A stretch of DNA of 64,000 nucleotides from Vacuolonema iberomarrocanum LEGE 07170 (lineage in GTDB: Bacteria > Cyanobacteriota > Cyanobacteriia > Elainellales > Elainellaceae), in NCBI GenBank assembly GCA_015207365.1, contig JADEXA010000022.1, positions 1 to 64,000 of the forward strand. The letters run 5' to 3'. Within the stretch, counting starts at the first letter, position 1, and every line of letters begins with the position of its first letter. Made by a program: the position numbers and the translations under genes. Below, in pieces: positions 1-8,142 of this stretch. The notes under the pieces were generated by a model. The model was not told the DNA's origin, did not search any database, and saw only the letters and a program-made list of their open reading frames with translations.

Positions 1-3000
1 AGGTGGGGTCAGATACCGAGAGGGGCAAGGTGACTGTATCGGTGGGCTCGGTGTTCAGCACTACGGTGAAGGTGGTTGTCCCTGCCGCTTCCTCCACGTC
101 TAAGGTCAAGGGCTCAATGGTGAAGCCGGGGCCATCTCCGTCATCGTCGTCCAGAACCGTCACACTCACATCATCCGGGTTGGCATTGGGCCCGTCGTAG
201 TTTGCATCAAGGCTGATGGGGTTACTGGTCACGATAGCGATGTCTTGGTCACCATCGCTGGTGTTGTTGTCGATACTCGTTATGGTGACCGTTTGTGGCG
301 TATCCCAGTTCGTCGCATCAAAGGTGAGCGATTCAATGTCTATCTCTGCCAGCTCAGGGTCTGAAACCGAGAGGGGCAAGGTGACCGTATCGGTTGGCTG
401 GGTGTTGAGTACTACTGTAAAGGTGGCAATACCATCTACTTCACTGATTTCCAGGGTGGTGGGGTCGATGGTAAAGCCGGGAACCTCAATATCGTCGTCA
501 GTGACGGTGACATTAACATCGTCGGGGTTGGCAGCAGGGCCGCTGTAGTTAACATCGGTGCTGGTCGGATCCCCGGTCACGATGTCGATTTCAACATCAC
601 CTTCACCGATGTCATTGTCCGTCCCTGTTATTGTCACTATCTGGGGCACATCCCAGTTTGTCGCATCAAACGTCAGCTCAGTCACATCTAGCTCGGCGGC
701 CGTGGGATCTGATACCTCCAGGGGCAATGTGACGGCATCCGTTGGCTCGGTGTTCAGCACCACCGTAAAGGTCGCCGTGCCGGCCGCTTCACTTACTTCC
801 AAAATGAGGGGTTCAATTGTGAAACCCGCTTCTGGGACATCATCATCAATGATGGTGACGTTGACATCAGCCGGGTTAGCATCGGGGCTGTTGTAGTCAG
901 GGTCAACAGTGCTAGTGGGATCTCCGGTCACGATGGAAATCGTCTGATCTCCATCGCTGATGTTGTTATTCACACTCGTTACAGTAACGGTTTGGGGCTG
1001 ATCCCAGTTCGTTTCGTTAAAGATAAGGGTGGGCGAGCTGATAATCGCTCTATCGGGATCCGATGATGCTAGAGGTAAGCGCACCTCGCCAGCGGGTTGA
1101 GTATTCAGTACCACCGTAAAGTCTGCGGTACCCCCTGCTTCCTCAATTTCGAGCGTAGCGGGGACAATTGTGAAGCCGGGGCCTTCCTCATCATCATCGT
1201 CGGTGACGGTGACGGTGATATCGCTCGGGTTGGCATCCGGGCCGCTGTAGCCATCGTCAGTGCTAACGGGGTCGCCTGTCACGATCTCGATAGTGACATC
1301 ACCCTCGGCAATGTCATTATCTGTCCCTGTTATTGTCACCGTCTGCGGCTCATCCCAGTTCGTCGCATTAAACGTCAGCTCGGTCAAATCCAACTCTGCG
1401 GCTGAGGGGTCAGATACAGAGAGCGGCAAGACAACGTCATCAATGGGTTGGCTGTTGAGCACCACCGTGAAGGTTGCAGTGCCATCGGCTTCGCTGACTT
1501 CCAGAGTGAGCGGTTCGATGATAATTCTTGGGGCACCTGCAACGTCATCATCGGTAATGGTGAAGGTGGTTGTGTTCTGGGTGCCAATCGTGGCATTGCC
1601 GACAGCGGCTACTTCCAGGATGATAGTTTCATCTTCTTCCTCCTCGAAATCGTCAATGATGGGTAGAGCGACGATTGCGGAGGTTTCACCTTCAGCGAAC
1701 GTAACGGAGAGCGGGAAGCTGGTGTCGGTATAGTCTGTGCCACCGCCCGTCGCAGTCCCTCCAAAAACGATGCTCACTTCTACCTCTGACACCCCTTCAC
1801 CACTATCGCGGGTGAGGGTGATAACCTGGCTTGTACCGATCGCTTCATCGTCAACGAACGTCGCCTCAGAAAACTCTATTGTGGGTGCAGGGGGTAAATT
1901 TGATTCTGTAACGGTGCCAAAGATATCATCGTTATTCTGATCCTCTCCAATCCCATTAGGATCGGCAACTCCCGACGCATCAGCCGCCAAGTTGCTATCA
2001 AAGGTGACATTTCTGGCTGTCACTGTCGGTAGGGTCGTGGGCATCCCCTCATTGTTGCCATTGGGGTTGGTCGTCGATTGCAGCGCAAAGACAGCGCCGC
2101 CCAGGCCAAGCCCTCTATTTTCTCCGGTGGTGCTGGTGGCCAAGTTGTTGGAGAAGGTGCTGTCAACAATGTTGAGGGTACCACTGCGGATAAAAACAGC
2201 ACCGCCCATGCCCGCACCAGCACCGCCGCTAAAGTCGGTGCCAGTACCGGTGCCGCCGCCATAGCCGCCATCGCCAGTGCCCGTGGAGCCATAGCCACCT
2301 CCAGCACCAAAGCCACCATCCCCACCGAAGCCATCACTAAAGCCGCCACCGGCACCAAAGCCGCCATCACCGCCGTTGTTGAGGCCCGATCCGCCACCAC
2401 CACCGAAGCCGCCATCACCACCGTCGCCGATACTACTACCACCACCACCACCGCCGAAGCCACCATCCTCGCCGTTGCCGATAGTGGTACCGCTACCGCC
2501 GAAGCCGCCATAGTTGCCATCGCCACCGTAGGCCCCATCATCTCCGGTACTGCTGGCGAATAGACCGCCGCCGCCCGCACCGTCGCCACTTCCCAAAAGA
2601 CCGCTACCGCCATCACCATTACCCGCAAGAACTCTGCCTCCCTGGGCAATGTTGTCGGAGAAGGTGACCTGGTTGAGGGTAACCGTGCCATCGTAGACGA
2701 AGAGACCCCCTCCCATGCCCGCACCCGCACCACCTCTGTAGCTGCTACCCCCCTCAGCGATACCTTCGGTAACCGTGAGATCGCTCAACGTGACGGTACC
2801 TGACAGGACGAAGAAGGGACGGAAGCCTGTGCCGTCGTTATCAACGTCGCCATCTACCGTATTGCCGTTACCGATGATATCGATGTTGCTATTGATTAGG
2901 GCTCTCATCGGCCCAGTGATGTTGACATCGGTCTCGAGGGTGATGGTGTCGTTTTCATCGCCACCCTGATTGGCCTCGCGAATAGCCCAACTAAGGGTAT

Positions 3001-3055
3001 TTGCAATAGTTGCACTGCCATCATCGTTGGCAACGGTCACGTTGAAATTAGCCAT
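1..3055 (-). CDS. Large surface/secreted repeat protein: helix-like and Gly-rich N-terminus plus Calx-beta-like repeats (3' end outside window)
   Basis: The frame is open on the minus strand from an ATG at 3055 to the window edge, over 1000 codons with no stop. Residues 1-100 resemble the start of cyanobacterial right-handed parallel beta-helix proteins (alternating N, T and V, with 'TLSWAIREAN'). Residues about 105-285 are extremely Gly-rich (GGFGG/GGDG runs). From about residue 390 onward there are tandem Calx-beta-like domains of about 115 residues, each starting 'FTIxPxTLEVSEA' and closing 'VTVTDDDD'; four unit starts lie near 1171, 829, 480 and 121. Asp-rich turns suggest calcium binding. 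No classical signal peptide is visible, as is common for type I-secreted RTX-like proteins; secretion is inferred. An out-of-frame shadow covers the Gly-rich part. Confident as a gene; its function is unknown. Confidence 0.85.
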   Translation of the reverse strand, partial: MANFNVTVANDDGSATIANTLSWAIREANQGGDENDTITLETDVNITGPMRALINSNIDIIGNGNTVDGDVDNDGTGFRPFFVLSGTVTLSDLTVTEGIAEGGSSYRGGAGAGMGGGLFVYDGTVTLNQVTFSDNIAQGGRVLAGNGDGGSGLLGSGDGAGGGGLFASSTGDDGAYGGDGNYGGFGGSGTTIGNGEDGGFGGGGGGSSIGDGGDGGFGGGGGSGLNNGGDGGFGAGGGFSDGFGGDGGFGAGGGYGSTGTGDGGYGGGTGTGTDFSGGAGAGMGGAVFIRSGTLNIVDSTFSNNLATSTTGENRGLGLGGAVFALQSTTNPNGNNEGMPTTLPTVTARNVTFDSNLAADASGVADPNGIGEDQNNDDIFGTVTESNLPPAPTIEFSEATFVDDEAIGTSQVITLTRDSGEGVSEVEVSIVFGGTATGGGTDYTDTSFPLSVTFAEGETSAIVALPIIDDFEEEEDETIILEVAAVGNATIGTQNTTTFTITDDDVAGAPRIIIEPLTLEVSEADGTATFTVVLNSQPIDDVVLPLSVSDPSAAELDLTELTFNATNWDEPQTVTITGTDNDIAEGDVTIEIVTGDPVSTDDGYSGPDANPSDITVTVTDDDDEEGPGFTIVPATLEIEEAGGTADFTVVLNTQPAGEVRLPLASSDPDRAIISSPTLIFNETNWDQPQTVTVTSVNNNISDGDQTISIVTGDPTSTVDPDYNSPDANPADVNVTIIDDDVPEAGFTIEPLILEVSEAAGTATFTVVLNTEPTDAVTLPLEVSDPTAAELDVTELTFDATNWDVPQIVTITGTDNDIGEGDVEIDIVTGDPTSTDVNYSGPAANPDDVNVTVTDDDIEVPGFTIDPTTLEISEVDGIATFTVVLNTQPTDTVTLPLSVSDPELAEIDIESLTFDATNWDTPQTVTITSIDNNTSDGDQDIAIVTSNPISLDANYDGPNANPDDVSVTVLDDDDGDGPGFTIEPLTLDVEEAAGTTTFTVVLNTEPTDTVTLPLSVSDPT

Positions 3056-3150
3056 GGTAGTTTTCCCTTAAGAACATCTAAAACGGGTCAAGATCTGAGC
3101 CATGTTGAGGCACGACAGATCTCAACGTTTAACTAAAAGGTGGTCGCTCT

Positions 3151-3978
3151 TTACAGTCCGGGATAGAAGGTTTCATAGAACCAGGAGAACTGTTGTTGGA
3201 GCTGTTGCTGAATCCGTTGAGGAATCGTGTAAGTGCGTGGTGGTTGAATAGAGGTGTGGGTGCCGTGGGTGTACTTAAAGCGGTAGTAGCTATCGCTTTC
3301 ATGCGGCTTTACACTAAGCGCCTGGGGATCGAACTTTGCAGGAGGTAGGTCTAGCCACCCATAGATGCCCTGAATCACGGTTACGGGGTCTTGCATCAAA
3401 TGCTCGAACACCACGTAGTAAATAAGGTGCTGCTGTAGCTGGGTATCCAGGTCTTGCAGCGCTTCGATAGACCGCAGGGGGCTACCAATTACCCCTTGGT
3501 CATTGAATAACTTGTCGGCTCGGCCATAGCGAGAGAAATTCGCTAGATGGTCGGGAAAATCGAGCAGGATAGTTTTCTGGTGTTGGGCTTCGATGGAGCC
3601 ATAGATTTGCCCCAGTTCCCGTACACATACCAACATCCGTACATTCGGGTCGAGATGATGCACGGTTTCGATGTGGTGCAGCCATCCTCGATTTTTGTCA
3701 ACGACCCAAGGTTTTTCGGTTTCGGCAAACCAGCCATCAACGAACCCGCTGAAGGCATTGACCAGTCGCTGGTAGACCAATGGGAAATCCACATCCAATT
3801 GGGCGCGAAAAAAATCGCTGTCACTAAGATGCTGCCGCAACCCCGTAAGGGTTTGGCAGAGGGGAGAACTGTGACCAATGCTGTAGATGTCGGGGTGGTG
3901 CCCCAGCAATTGGCAAAGGAGGGTAGAACCTGCTCGCGGTAACCCTGTTACGCAAAGGAGATGTTTTTGAAACATCAC
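3151..3978 (-). CDS. Sulfotransferase family protein
   Basis: This 275-residue protein carries near its N-terminus the P-loop-like PAPS-binding motif of sulfotransferases, 'GLPRAGSTLLCQLL' (residues 12-25). A second recognisable block is 'VCVRELGQIYGSIEAQ', in the position of the 3'-phosphate-binding helix. The family transfers a sulfuryl group from PAPS to carbohydrate, peptide or small-molecule acceptors; the acceptor cannot be told here. It reads in the same direction as the downstream repeat protein, with a gap of about 95 bp, so co-transcription is possible and would fit modification of a surface polymer (inference). Length is normal for the bacterial Sulfotransfer_3 group. Confidence 0.85.
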   Translation of the reverse strand: MMFQKHLLCVTGLPRAGSTLLCQLLGHHPDIYSIGHSSPLCQTLTGLRQHLSDSDFFRAQLDVDFPLVYQRLVNAFSGFVDGWFAETEKPWVVDKNRGWLHHIETVHHLDPNVRMLVCVRELGQIYGSIEAQHQKTILLDFPDHLANFSRYGRADKLFNDQGVIGSPLRSIEALQDLDTQLQQHLIYYVVFEHLMQDPVTVIQGIYGWLDLPPAKFDPQALSVKPHESDSYYRFKYTHGTHTSIQPPRTYTIPQRIQQQLQQQFSWFYETFYPGL

Positions 3979-4393
3979 AGTAGAGGATGTACGTTCGTTA
4001 GGTCTGTGCAGCCCAAAGCAGAACCTGCTGCGTGGAACCGGAACACCTTACTTTCGAGTCAAAGGAACTGTTATTTCATCCGCTGAGATTTCAGGGAACT
4101 AATTTAAGGGAACGAAATCTGAGGGAACAAACTTTAAGGGAATGAGCGACAGATAGACCTTTAAGGCTTTTCAGATGGTTATCTCAGTTGGGATTGAAAG
4201 TACTTGAAACAATCCTGGGTCGCGCGCCTTACTCAAAATACACGCTTTTATTTATCCTTGGTGCCTAAAAATAAGTCTGTGCTGTTTCGAACGAGCGATC
4301 GCCCACAGTTATAACCCTTACTTAAGGTTTGGGAACAACAATTTAGTCTTAGTCAATGATGGCCAAGCCATGTTGGGTATCGATGGGCAAGCC
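3979..4393. other. Intergenic region with short GGGAAC repeats
   Basis: There is no convincing gene in this 415-bp divergent spacer. Between about 4090 and 4145 the motif 'AGGGAAC/T' recurs four times with 16-20 bp spacing, mostly inside 'TTTAAGGGAA'. It may be a regulator-binding array or simple decay of a repeat. No clear -35/-10 pair was recognised. Confidence 0.4.
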
Positions 4394-5530
4394 ATGAACG
4401 AGCAAATTTTTACCAACTATCGGCTGCAATTACTGAATCAAGAAATTCTGGGCACCCTGGTTGTACGGAATGGGGCGATCGCCGATATCCAGCCTGGCGT
4501 GGTGGCTCAGGGGCAGAACGGCGATGGCGATTATCTGCTGCCGGGGCTGGTGGAATTGCATACGGATAACCTGGAACAGCGTCTCTCACCCCGACCAAAG
4601 GTGCACTGGTCGTTGGAAGTGGCGGCGAGCTACCACGATCGCGACTTGGCGGCGGCAGGGATTACGACGGTATGCGATGCCGTTGCGATCGGCGACATCA
4701 CCCCAACCTCCATGCGCATGACCCAGGTTGCACCGATGATTGATGCGATTCATCGAGGGCAGACAATAGGGCGATTTACGGTGGAGCATCGCCTGCATCT
4801 ACGGTGCGAGCTGGGCTATGAGAAAACCGCTGAGGTGACCGACACCTACGCCGACCATCCACTTCTCGCGCTAATTTCCCTGATGGATCATACGCCAGGG
4901 CAACGCCAGTATGCCCAGCTCGAGACGTACAAGGACTACTACAGGGGCAAGTACGGTGTCGGGCAAGCGGAACTGGATGACTTTATTCGCGATCGCCGCA
5001 CCGACCAACAACAATTCGCCCAGAAAAATCGCCAGCAGCTCGTGCAACTCAGCCACGACCGGGGCATTACCCTGGCCAGCCATGATGACGCCACCGTTGC
5101 CCATGTGCAGGAGGCGATCGCCGATGGTGCCACGATTGCCGAATTTCCGACAACCCTGGATGCGGCCAAAGAAGCTCACCGCTATGGCTTGAACGTTGTA
5201 ATGGGTGCCCCCAATTTGGTGTTGGGCGGGTCGCATTCTGGGAATGTATCGGCCAGGGAATTGGTCGAATTGGGGTTGGTGGATATTATCTCCTCAGACT
5301 ACGTCCCCCAAAGCCTGCTGTATGCCATGTATCTGATGGCCCGCATTGCAGACATTCCACTGTATGAAGCCGTGAAGCCTTTTACGATCAACCCGGCAAC
5401 GGTGATTGGGTTGGCGCATGATCGCGGCAGCCTGGAAGTCGGGAAACAGGCAGATTTGCTGCTGGTTCACGATGATGGGGTGGTGCCTCGACCCACTGCT
5501 GTCATTCGACAGGGGCAGCGGATTGCGTGA
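4394..5530 (+). CDS. phnM: Alpha-D-ribose 1-methylphosphonate 5-triphosphate diphosphatase (PhnM)
   Basis: This is an amidohydrolase-fold enzyme. In the C-P lyase pathway PhnM removes pyrophosphate from ribose-1-methylphosphonate 5-triphosphate. The sequence is a near full-length match to PhnM as remembered: 'LLPGLVELHTDNLE' with the metal-binding HxD at residues 56-58, 'ITTVCDAVAIGD', 'EHRLHLRCEL', 'SLMDHTPGQRQ', 'ASHDDAT', 'APNLVLGGSHSGN' and 'IISSDYVP'. Length is 378 aa. The ATG at 4394 aligns best with PhnM N-termini; an upstream ATG at 4370 would add eight residues, and neither has a strong ribosome-binding site. It heads a run with a 2H phosphoesterase and a PhnZ-like gene. Oddly, no phnGHIJKL genes are in the window, so either C-P lyase is encoded elsewhere or the enzyme has another substrate. 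Confidence 0.93.
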   Translation: MNEQIFTNYRLQLLNQEILGTLVVRNGAIADIQPGVVAQGQNGDGDYLLPGLVELHTDNLEQRLSPRPKVHWSLEVAASYHDRDLAAAGITTVCDAVAIGDITPTSMRMTQVAPMIDAIHRGQTIGRFTVEHRLHLRCELGYEKTAEVTDTYADHPLLALISLMDHTPGQRQYAQLETYKDYYRGKYGVGQAELDDFIRDRRTDQQQFAQKNRQQLVQLSHDRGITLASHDDATVAHVQEAIADGATIAEFPTTLDAAKEAHRYGLNVVMGAPNLVLGGSHSGNVSARELVELGLVDIISSDYVPQSLLYAMYLMARIADIPLYEAVKPFTINPATVIGLAHDRGSLEVGKQADLLLVHDDGVVPRPTAVIRQGQRIA

Positions 5531-5570
5531 GTAATTTTTCTTCCTGTCATGCTCGATATGGCGAATCTGA

Positions 5571-6137
5571 ATGGCGAATCTAACGACCCAATTCATTCTC
5601 TACGCTTGCCCTGAAGGTTTACTGGGAGAACAGATCAAAGCCTATTTGGCGCGATCGGTAGCGGCCTGTGGTGCGAATGCAGCCCATCAATACATGCCCC
5701 ACTGCACTCTGACGGGCTTCTTTGAGGATGTTGTCGATCAGGCTACGGCCTATGGTGATCTACTCGATCGCCTCTTGACCGCTGCACTCCCATCCTGCTC
5801 GCACCCCGTAATCACCCTCTCGGCGCTGATATTTCGGCAAAACTGGCATGGACTAGAGGTAGAATCCCCCTGGCTGCGCCAGCTTGCCCTGCAATTTCGC
5901 GATCGCGCTGAGTCACCGACCCGGCGATCGCCCATTCGTCCCAAAAGTTGGCTGCATCTGAGCCTGGCCTACGACTTTTCTCCAGACCATGATGCGCACC
6001 TGCGGCAGTTGGCGGAGGCCGATGTGAATCCAGACAGCCCCGTCACCTGGAGCCTCCGGTTTTACGAACGCCGCCCCGGCAACCAGTGGATTTGTCATCG
6101 CAACTGGCCTTTACCCTCGCCTTCCATCGCACCATGA
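5571..6137 (+). CDS. 2H phosphoesterase-superfamily protein of the phosphonate cluster
   Basis: This 188-residue protein has the two HxT/S signatures of the 2H phosphoesterase fold: 'PHCTLTGF' (His44-Thr46) and 'LHLSLAY' (His129-Ser131). Such enzymes open or close 2',3'-cyclic and related cyclic phosphates. DUF1045-like members occur in phosphonate operons. It lies 40 bp after phnM, and its stop overlaps the start of the PhnZ-like gene (ATGA), so the three are probably co-transcribed and the last two are translationally coupled. Next to phnM it could do the PhnP job, hydrolysis of a cyclic ribose phosphate. That role is inference from fold and position, not from close similarity to PhnP. Confidence 0.8.
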   Translation: MANLTTQFILYACPEGLLGEQIKAYLARSVAACGANAAHQYMPHCTLTGFFEDVVDQATAYGDLLDRLLTAALPSCSHPVITLSALIFRQNWHGLEVESPWLRQLALQFRDRAESPTRRSPIRPKSWLHLSLAYDFSPDHDAHLRQLAEADVNPDSPVTWSLRFYERRPGNQWICHRNWPLPSPSIAP

Positions 6138-6682
6138 AACCAAATCAGCCGACCTGGCAAACGTTGATTGATACCCTGCGCGATCGCGGCCATGCCCAGT
6201 ATGACTCTGAAGCGGTGAGTCAGCTTGACCATGCGCTGCAATGCGCCACACTAGCGGAACAGCATGGCAGCAGTCCGGCGTTGATTAGTGCTTGTCTCCT
6301 CCACGACATCGGCCATCTGCTGCATGGCCTGGGAGACGATACAACGCTCCGAGGAATCGACGATCGCCATGAATATCGCGCCATCCCAGCCTTACGCAAC
6401 CTCTTCCCACCCGCTGTGACCGAGCCGATTCGGATGCATGTGGAAGCCAAACGCTACCTCTGTGCCGTAGACGAGGCATATTGGCAGGGGTTGTCTACCG
6501 CCTCTAAACGCAGCCTCGAACTCCAAGGCGGTATTTTCACCCCGGAAGCGGCTGCTATGTTTATCGCAAAGCCCTATGCCCAGAATGCCGTCCGCCTGCG
6601 CCAATGGGATGATAGAGCAAAAGTTCCCGATGCCCGCACACCAGCGTTAGACCACTTTGCCTTATACTTGGCAAGATGTTAA
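6134..6682 (+). CDS. PhnZ-like HD-domain mixed-valent diiron oxygenase (phosphonate C-P cleavage)
   Basis: This 182-residue HD-domain protein belongs to the phosphonate-degradation HD family. PhnZ cleaves (1-hydroxy-2-aminoethyl)phosphonate to glycine and phosphate, and TmpB is a relative. The residues remembered for PhnZ are all present with matching spacing: lid Tyr23 and Glu26 ('YDSE'), and iron ligands His33, His57-Asp58, His79, His102 and probably Asp159 ('RQWDD'). The family signature 'HVEAKRYLCAVD' is also present. The ATG at 6134 overlaps the upstream stop and gives the family's normal length; the in-frame start at 6086 would add 16 unrelated residues. A partner alpha-ketoglutarate hydroxylase (PhnY*/TmpA) is not in the window. 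Substrate is not certain. Confidence 0.88.
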   Translation: MKPNQPTWQTLIDTLRDRGHAQYDSEAVSQLDHALQCATLAEQHGSSPALISACLLHDIGHLLHGLGDDTTLRGIDDRHEYRAIPALRNLFPPAVTEPIRMHVEAKRYLCAVDEAYWQGLSTASKRSLELQGGIFTPEAAAMFIAKPYAQNAVRLRQWDDRAKVPDARTPALDHFALYLARC

Positions 6683-6734
6683 AACTGACGCTGCAAATGA
6701 CGCGATACTCTATCCAACGTGAGTTCGAGATCAG

Positions 6735-6865
6735 GCCCTAGCGACTAAAGTCGCGGCTACTAGAGCAAAGTCCGCCGTTGCGGACTACGAAAATTTGTCG
6801 TTTGATAACCCGCGCAGGCGCGCGATAGCGGGGTTTCGTTCCGCTAGTCGCGGTTTCAACCGCCA
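6735..6865. repeat. Intergenic palindromic repeats
   Basis: This stretch between convergent genes is made of short inverted repeats: 'GCGACTAAAGTCGC', 'GTCCGCCGTTGCGGAC', 'CGCGCAGGCGCGCG' and 'GCGGTTTCAACCGC'. Such text is common between cyanobacterial genes and could act as a bidirectional terminator. No gene is seen here. Confidence 0.5.
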
Positions 6866-6888
6866 GGTTTTCTTATTCCGAACTCAGG

Positions 6889-7512
6889 TTATCCAGCCTC
6901 GTTGTCATTCCTTAAGCGCTCTAACTCTTCATCAATGCTTCTGGTTGCTGGGTTTGATCGGGCAGAACCGCTACGAGACGAACCAGGACGATAGGATGAC
7001 CGTCCAGTATCTTTTCCTGTTAATCGGAGATAACCAAAGTACATCACACCCAATAGGCCCAAGAGCAACAACACCAAGACCTGAAAGGGCACATAAGAAA
7101 AGACCAGGAAGCGAATTTTGCTCAAAAACCAAGCAATACCCAGGTATCCAACGCCGACCAAAGCAATCCCTTGGATGGCTCGAAATGCAGGAACCTGATC
7201 AAGCGGGAGGCGCTGTTTTGTGACCCAAAAGGAGACCCCGACGTAGTAGCAGGGCGCCAGCAGCAGCAAAATATCCGCTTCTTGAATCACCCTGGCCCAG
7301 CCGCCATCGCTACTGGCGTAGAGCAGGTACCCAATGGCCATGAGTAAGCTCAAGCAGGCCATCCCAAGATTAAAGCTCAGAATAAAGGGTTCTTCCCGCT
7401 GCCCTGGAATCGCTACACAGATGCCTAAAGCCAACCAGGGCGCGAAGAAAAGCAGCAAAAGCACGGCAGTCTTGTTGGTGACAAACCAATCGAACAGCGT
7501 TTGCAGCGTCAT
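6889..7512 (-). CDS. Conserved hypothetical multi-pass membrane protein
   Basis: This protein of about 207 residues has five to six hydrophobic segments (for example 'TAVLLLLFFAPWLALGICVA', 'MACLSLLMAIGYLLY' and 'VLVLLLLGLLGVMYFGYL'). A cytoplasmic-looking basic, Ser-rich tail follows (about residues 165-207, ending 'IDEELERLRND'). I do not recognise a function. The ATG at 7512 with 'AAGAGAAC' upstream is preferred over 7557, which would put a polar stub before the first helix. It faces the phnM run from the opposite strand and is probably unrelated to phosphonate use. Confidence 0.75.
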   Translation of the reverse strand: MTLQTLFDWFVTNKTAVLLLLFFAPWLALGICVAIPGQREEPFILSFNLGMACLSLLMAIGYLLYASSDGGWARVIQEADILLLLAPCYYVGVSFWVTKQRLPLDQVPAFRAIQGIALVGVGYLGIAWFLSKIRFLVFSYVPFQVLVLLLLGLLGVMYFGYLRLTGKDTGRSSYRPGSSRSGSARSNPATRSIDEELERLRNDNEAG

Positions 7513-7598
7513 TATGTTCTCTTGCAGTAGAGGATATTCATAAACTACCCACGCCAAATGTACTTTTCCGCAATCCTGAGTTATGTGTTGGAACCACC

Positions 7599-8000
7599 TT
7601 AGCGGTCTGAGGGGTCTTTCCAGCAGTCTTCTAACTGCTGCCGTACAACCTCTAGGGGCATGGCTTCTGTATCGAGAGTCTCGGCTTTTTGATGGCTTTG
7701 AGGTGGGGCGGTGGGGCGGGATATAGCCGTATGAGAGCCGTTCATGGAGTAATAGCTATCAAGCCATTGCCGAACCTCCTTTTCACTAGAAAACCAATAG
7801 GTCTGCCTGGAATAGGGGTCATAAACCTTCCAGGTGGGCTGGCCCTCGCGGTTGCGATGCTGGCTGATGACAGGCTCCTGGGGCGAGACGAGCCATCGCA
7901 GTAAACCAGACCCGACCTTTGCAAGGCCTGCTTTTATAAGGTGCCAGCCAGAATTCGAAGTGTTTCTCCGGCTGGATAAGCGTTCAACACGAGATGTCAT
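7599..8000 (-). CDS. Conserved hypothetical protein
   Basis: A 133-residue soluble protein with a basic N-terminus, a central block 'WKVYDPYSRQTYWFSSEKEVRQWLDSYY' region (about residues 55-85) and a Gln/Glu-rich C-terminus. Small proteins with this 'VYDP.S....SE.EVR.WL' core are common in cyanobacteria, with no assigned role. GGAGG eight bases before the ATG at 8000 supports this start; an ATG at 8033 or TTG at 8045 would lengthen it. It is followed after 86 bp by the membrane protein on the same strand. Confidence 0.65.
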   Translation of the reverse strand: MTSRVERLSSRRNTSNSGWHLIKAGLAKVGSGLLRWLVSPQEPVISQHRNREGQPTWKVYDPYSRQTYWFSSEKEVRQWLDSYYSMNGSHTAISRPTAPPQSHQKAETLDTEAMPLEVVRQQLEDCWKDPSDR

Positions 8001-8142
8001 TGCTTGAGCCTCCGACGAATGGAGCGACTGCATTGAAACAGTCAATACTGGTTATGCTATAAAAAAGCTTAAATCTTGATAAATCAGTGTTCAAGGCACT
8101 TCCTTCGATTTTGAGTATTGATGTTTTCGATGGGTAGCCACT

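Noticed and set aside
2020..2733. Ala/Val/Arg-rich minus-strand frame across the Gly-rich region
   Set aside because: It is the out-of-frame reading of the GGN-rich coding sequence of the large repeat protein, which is open in another frame over the whole region.
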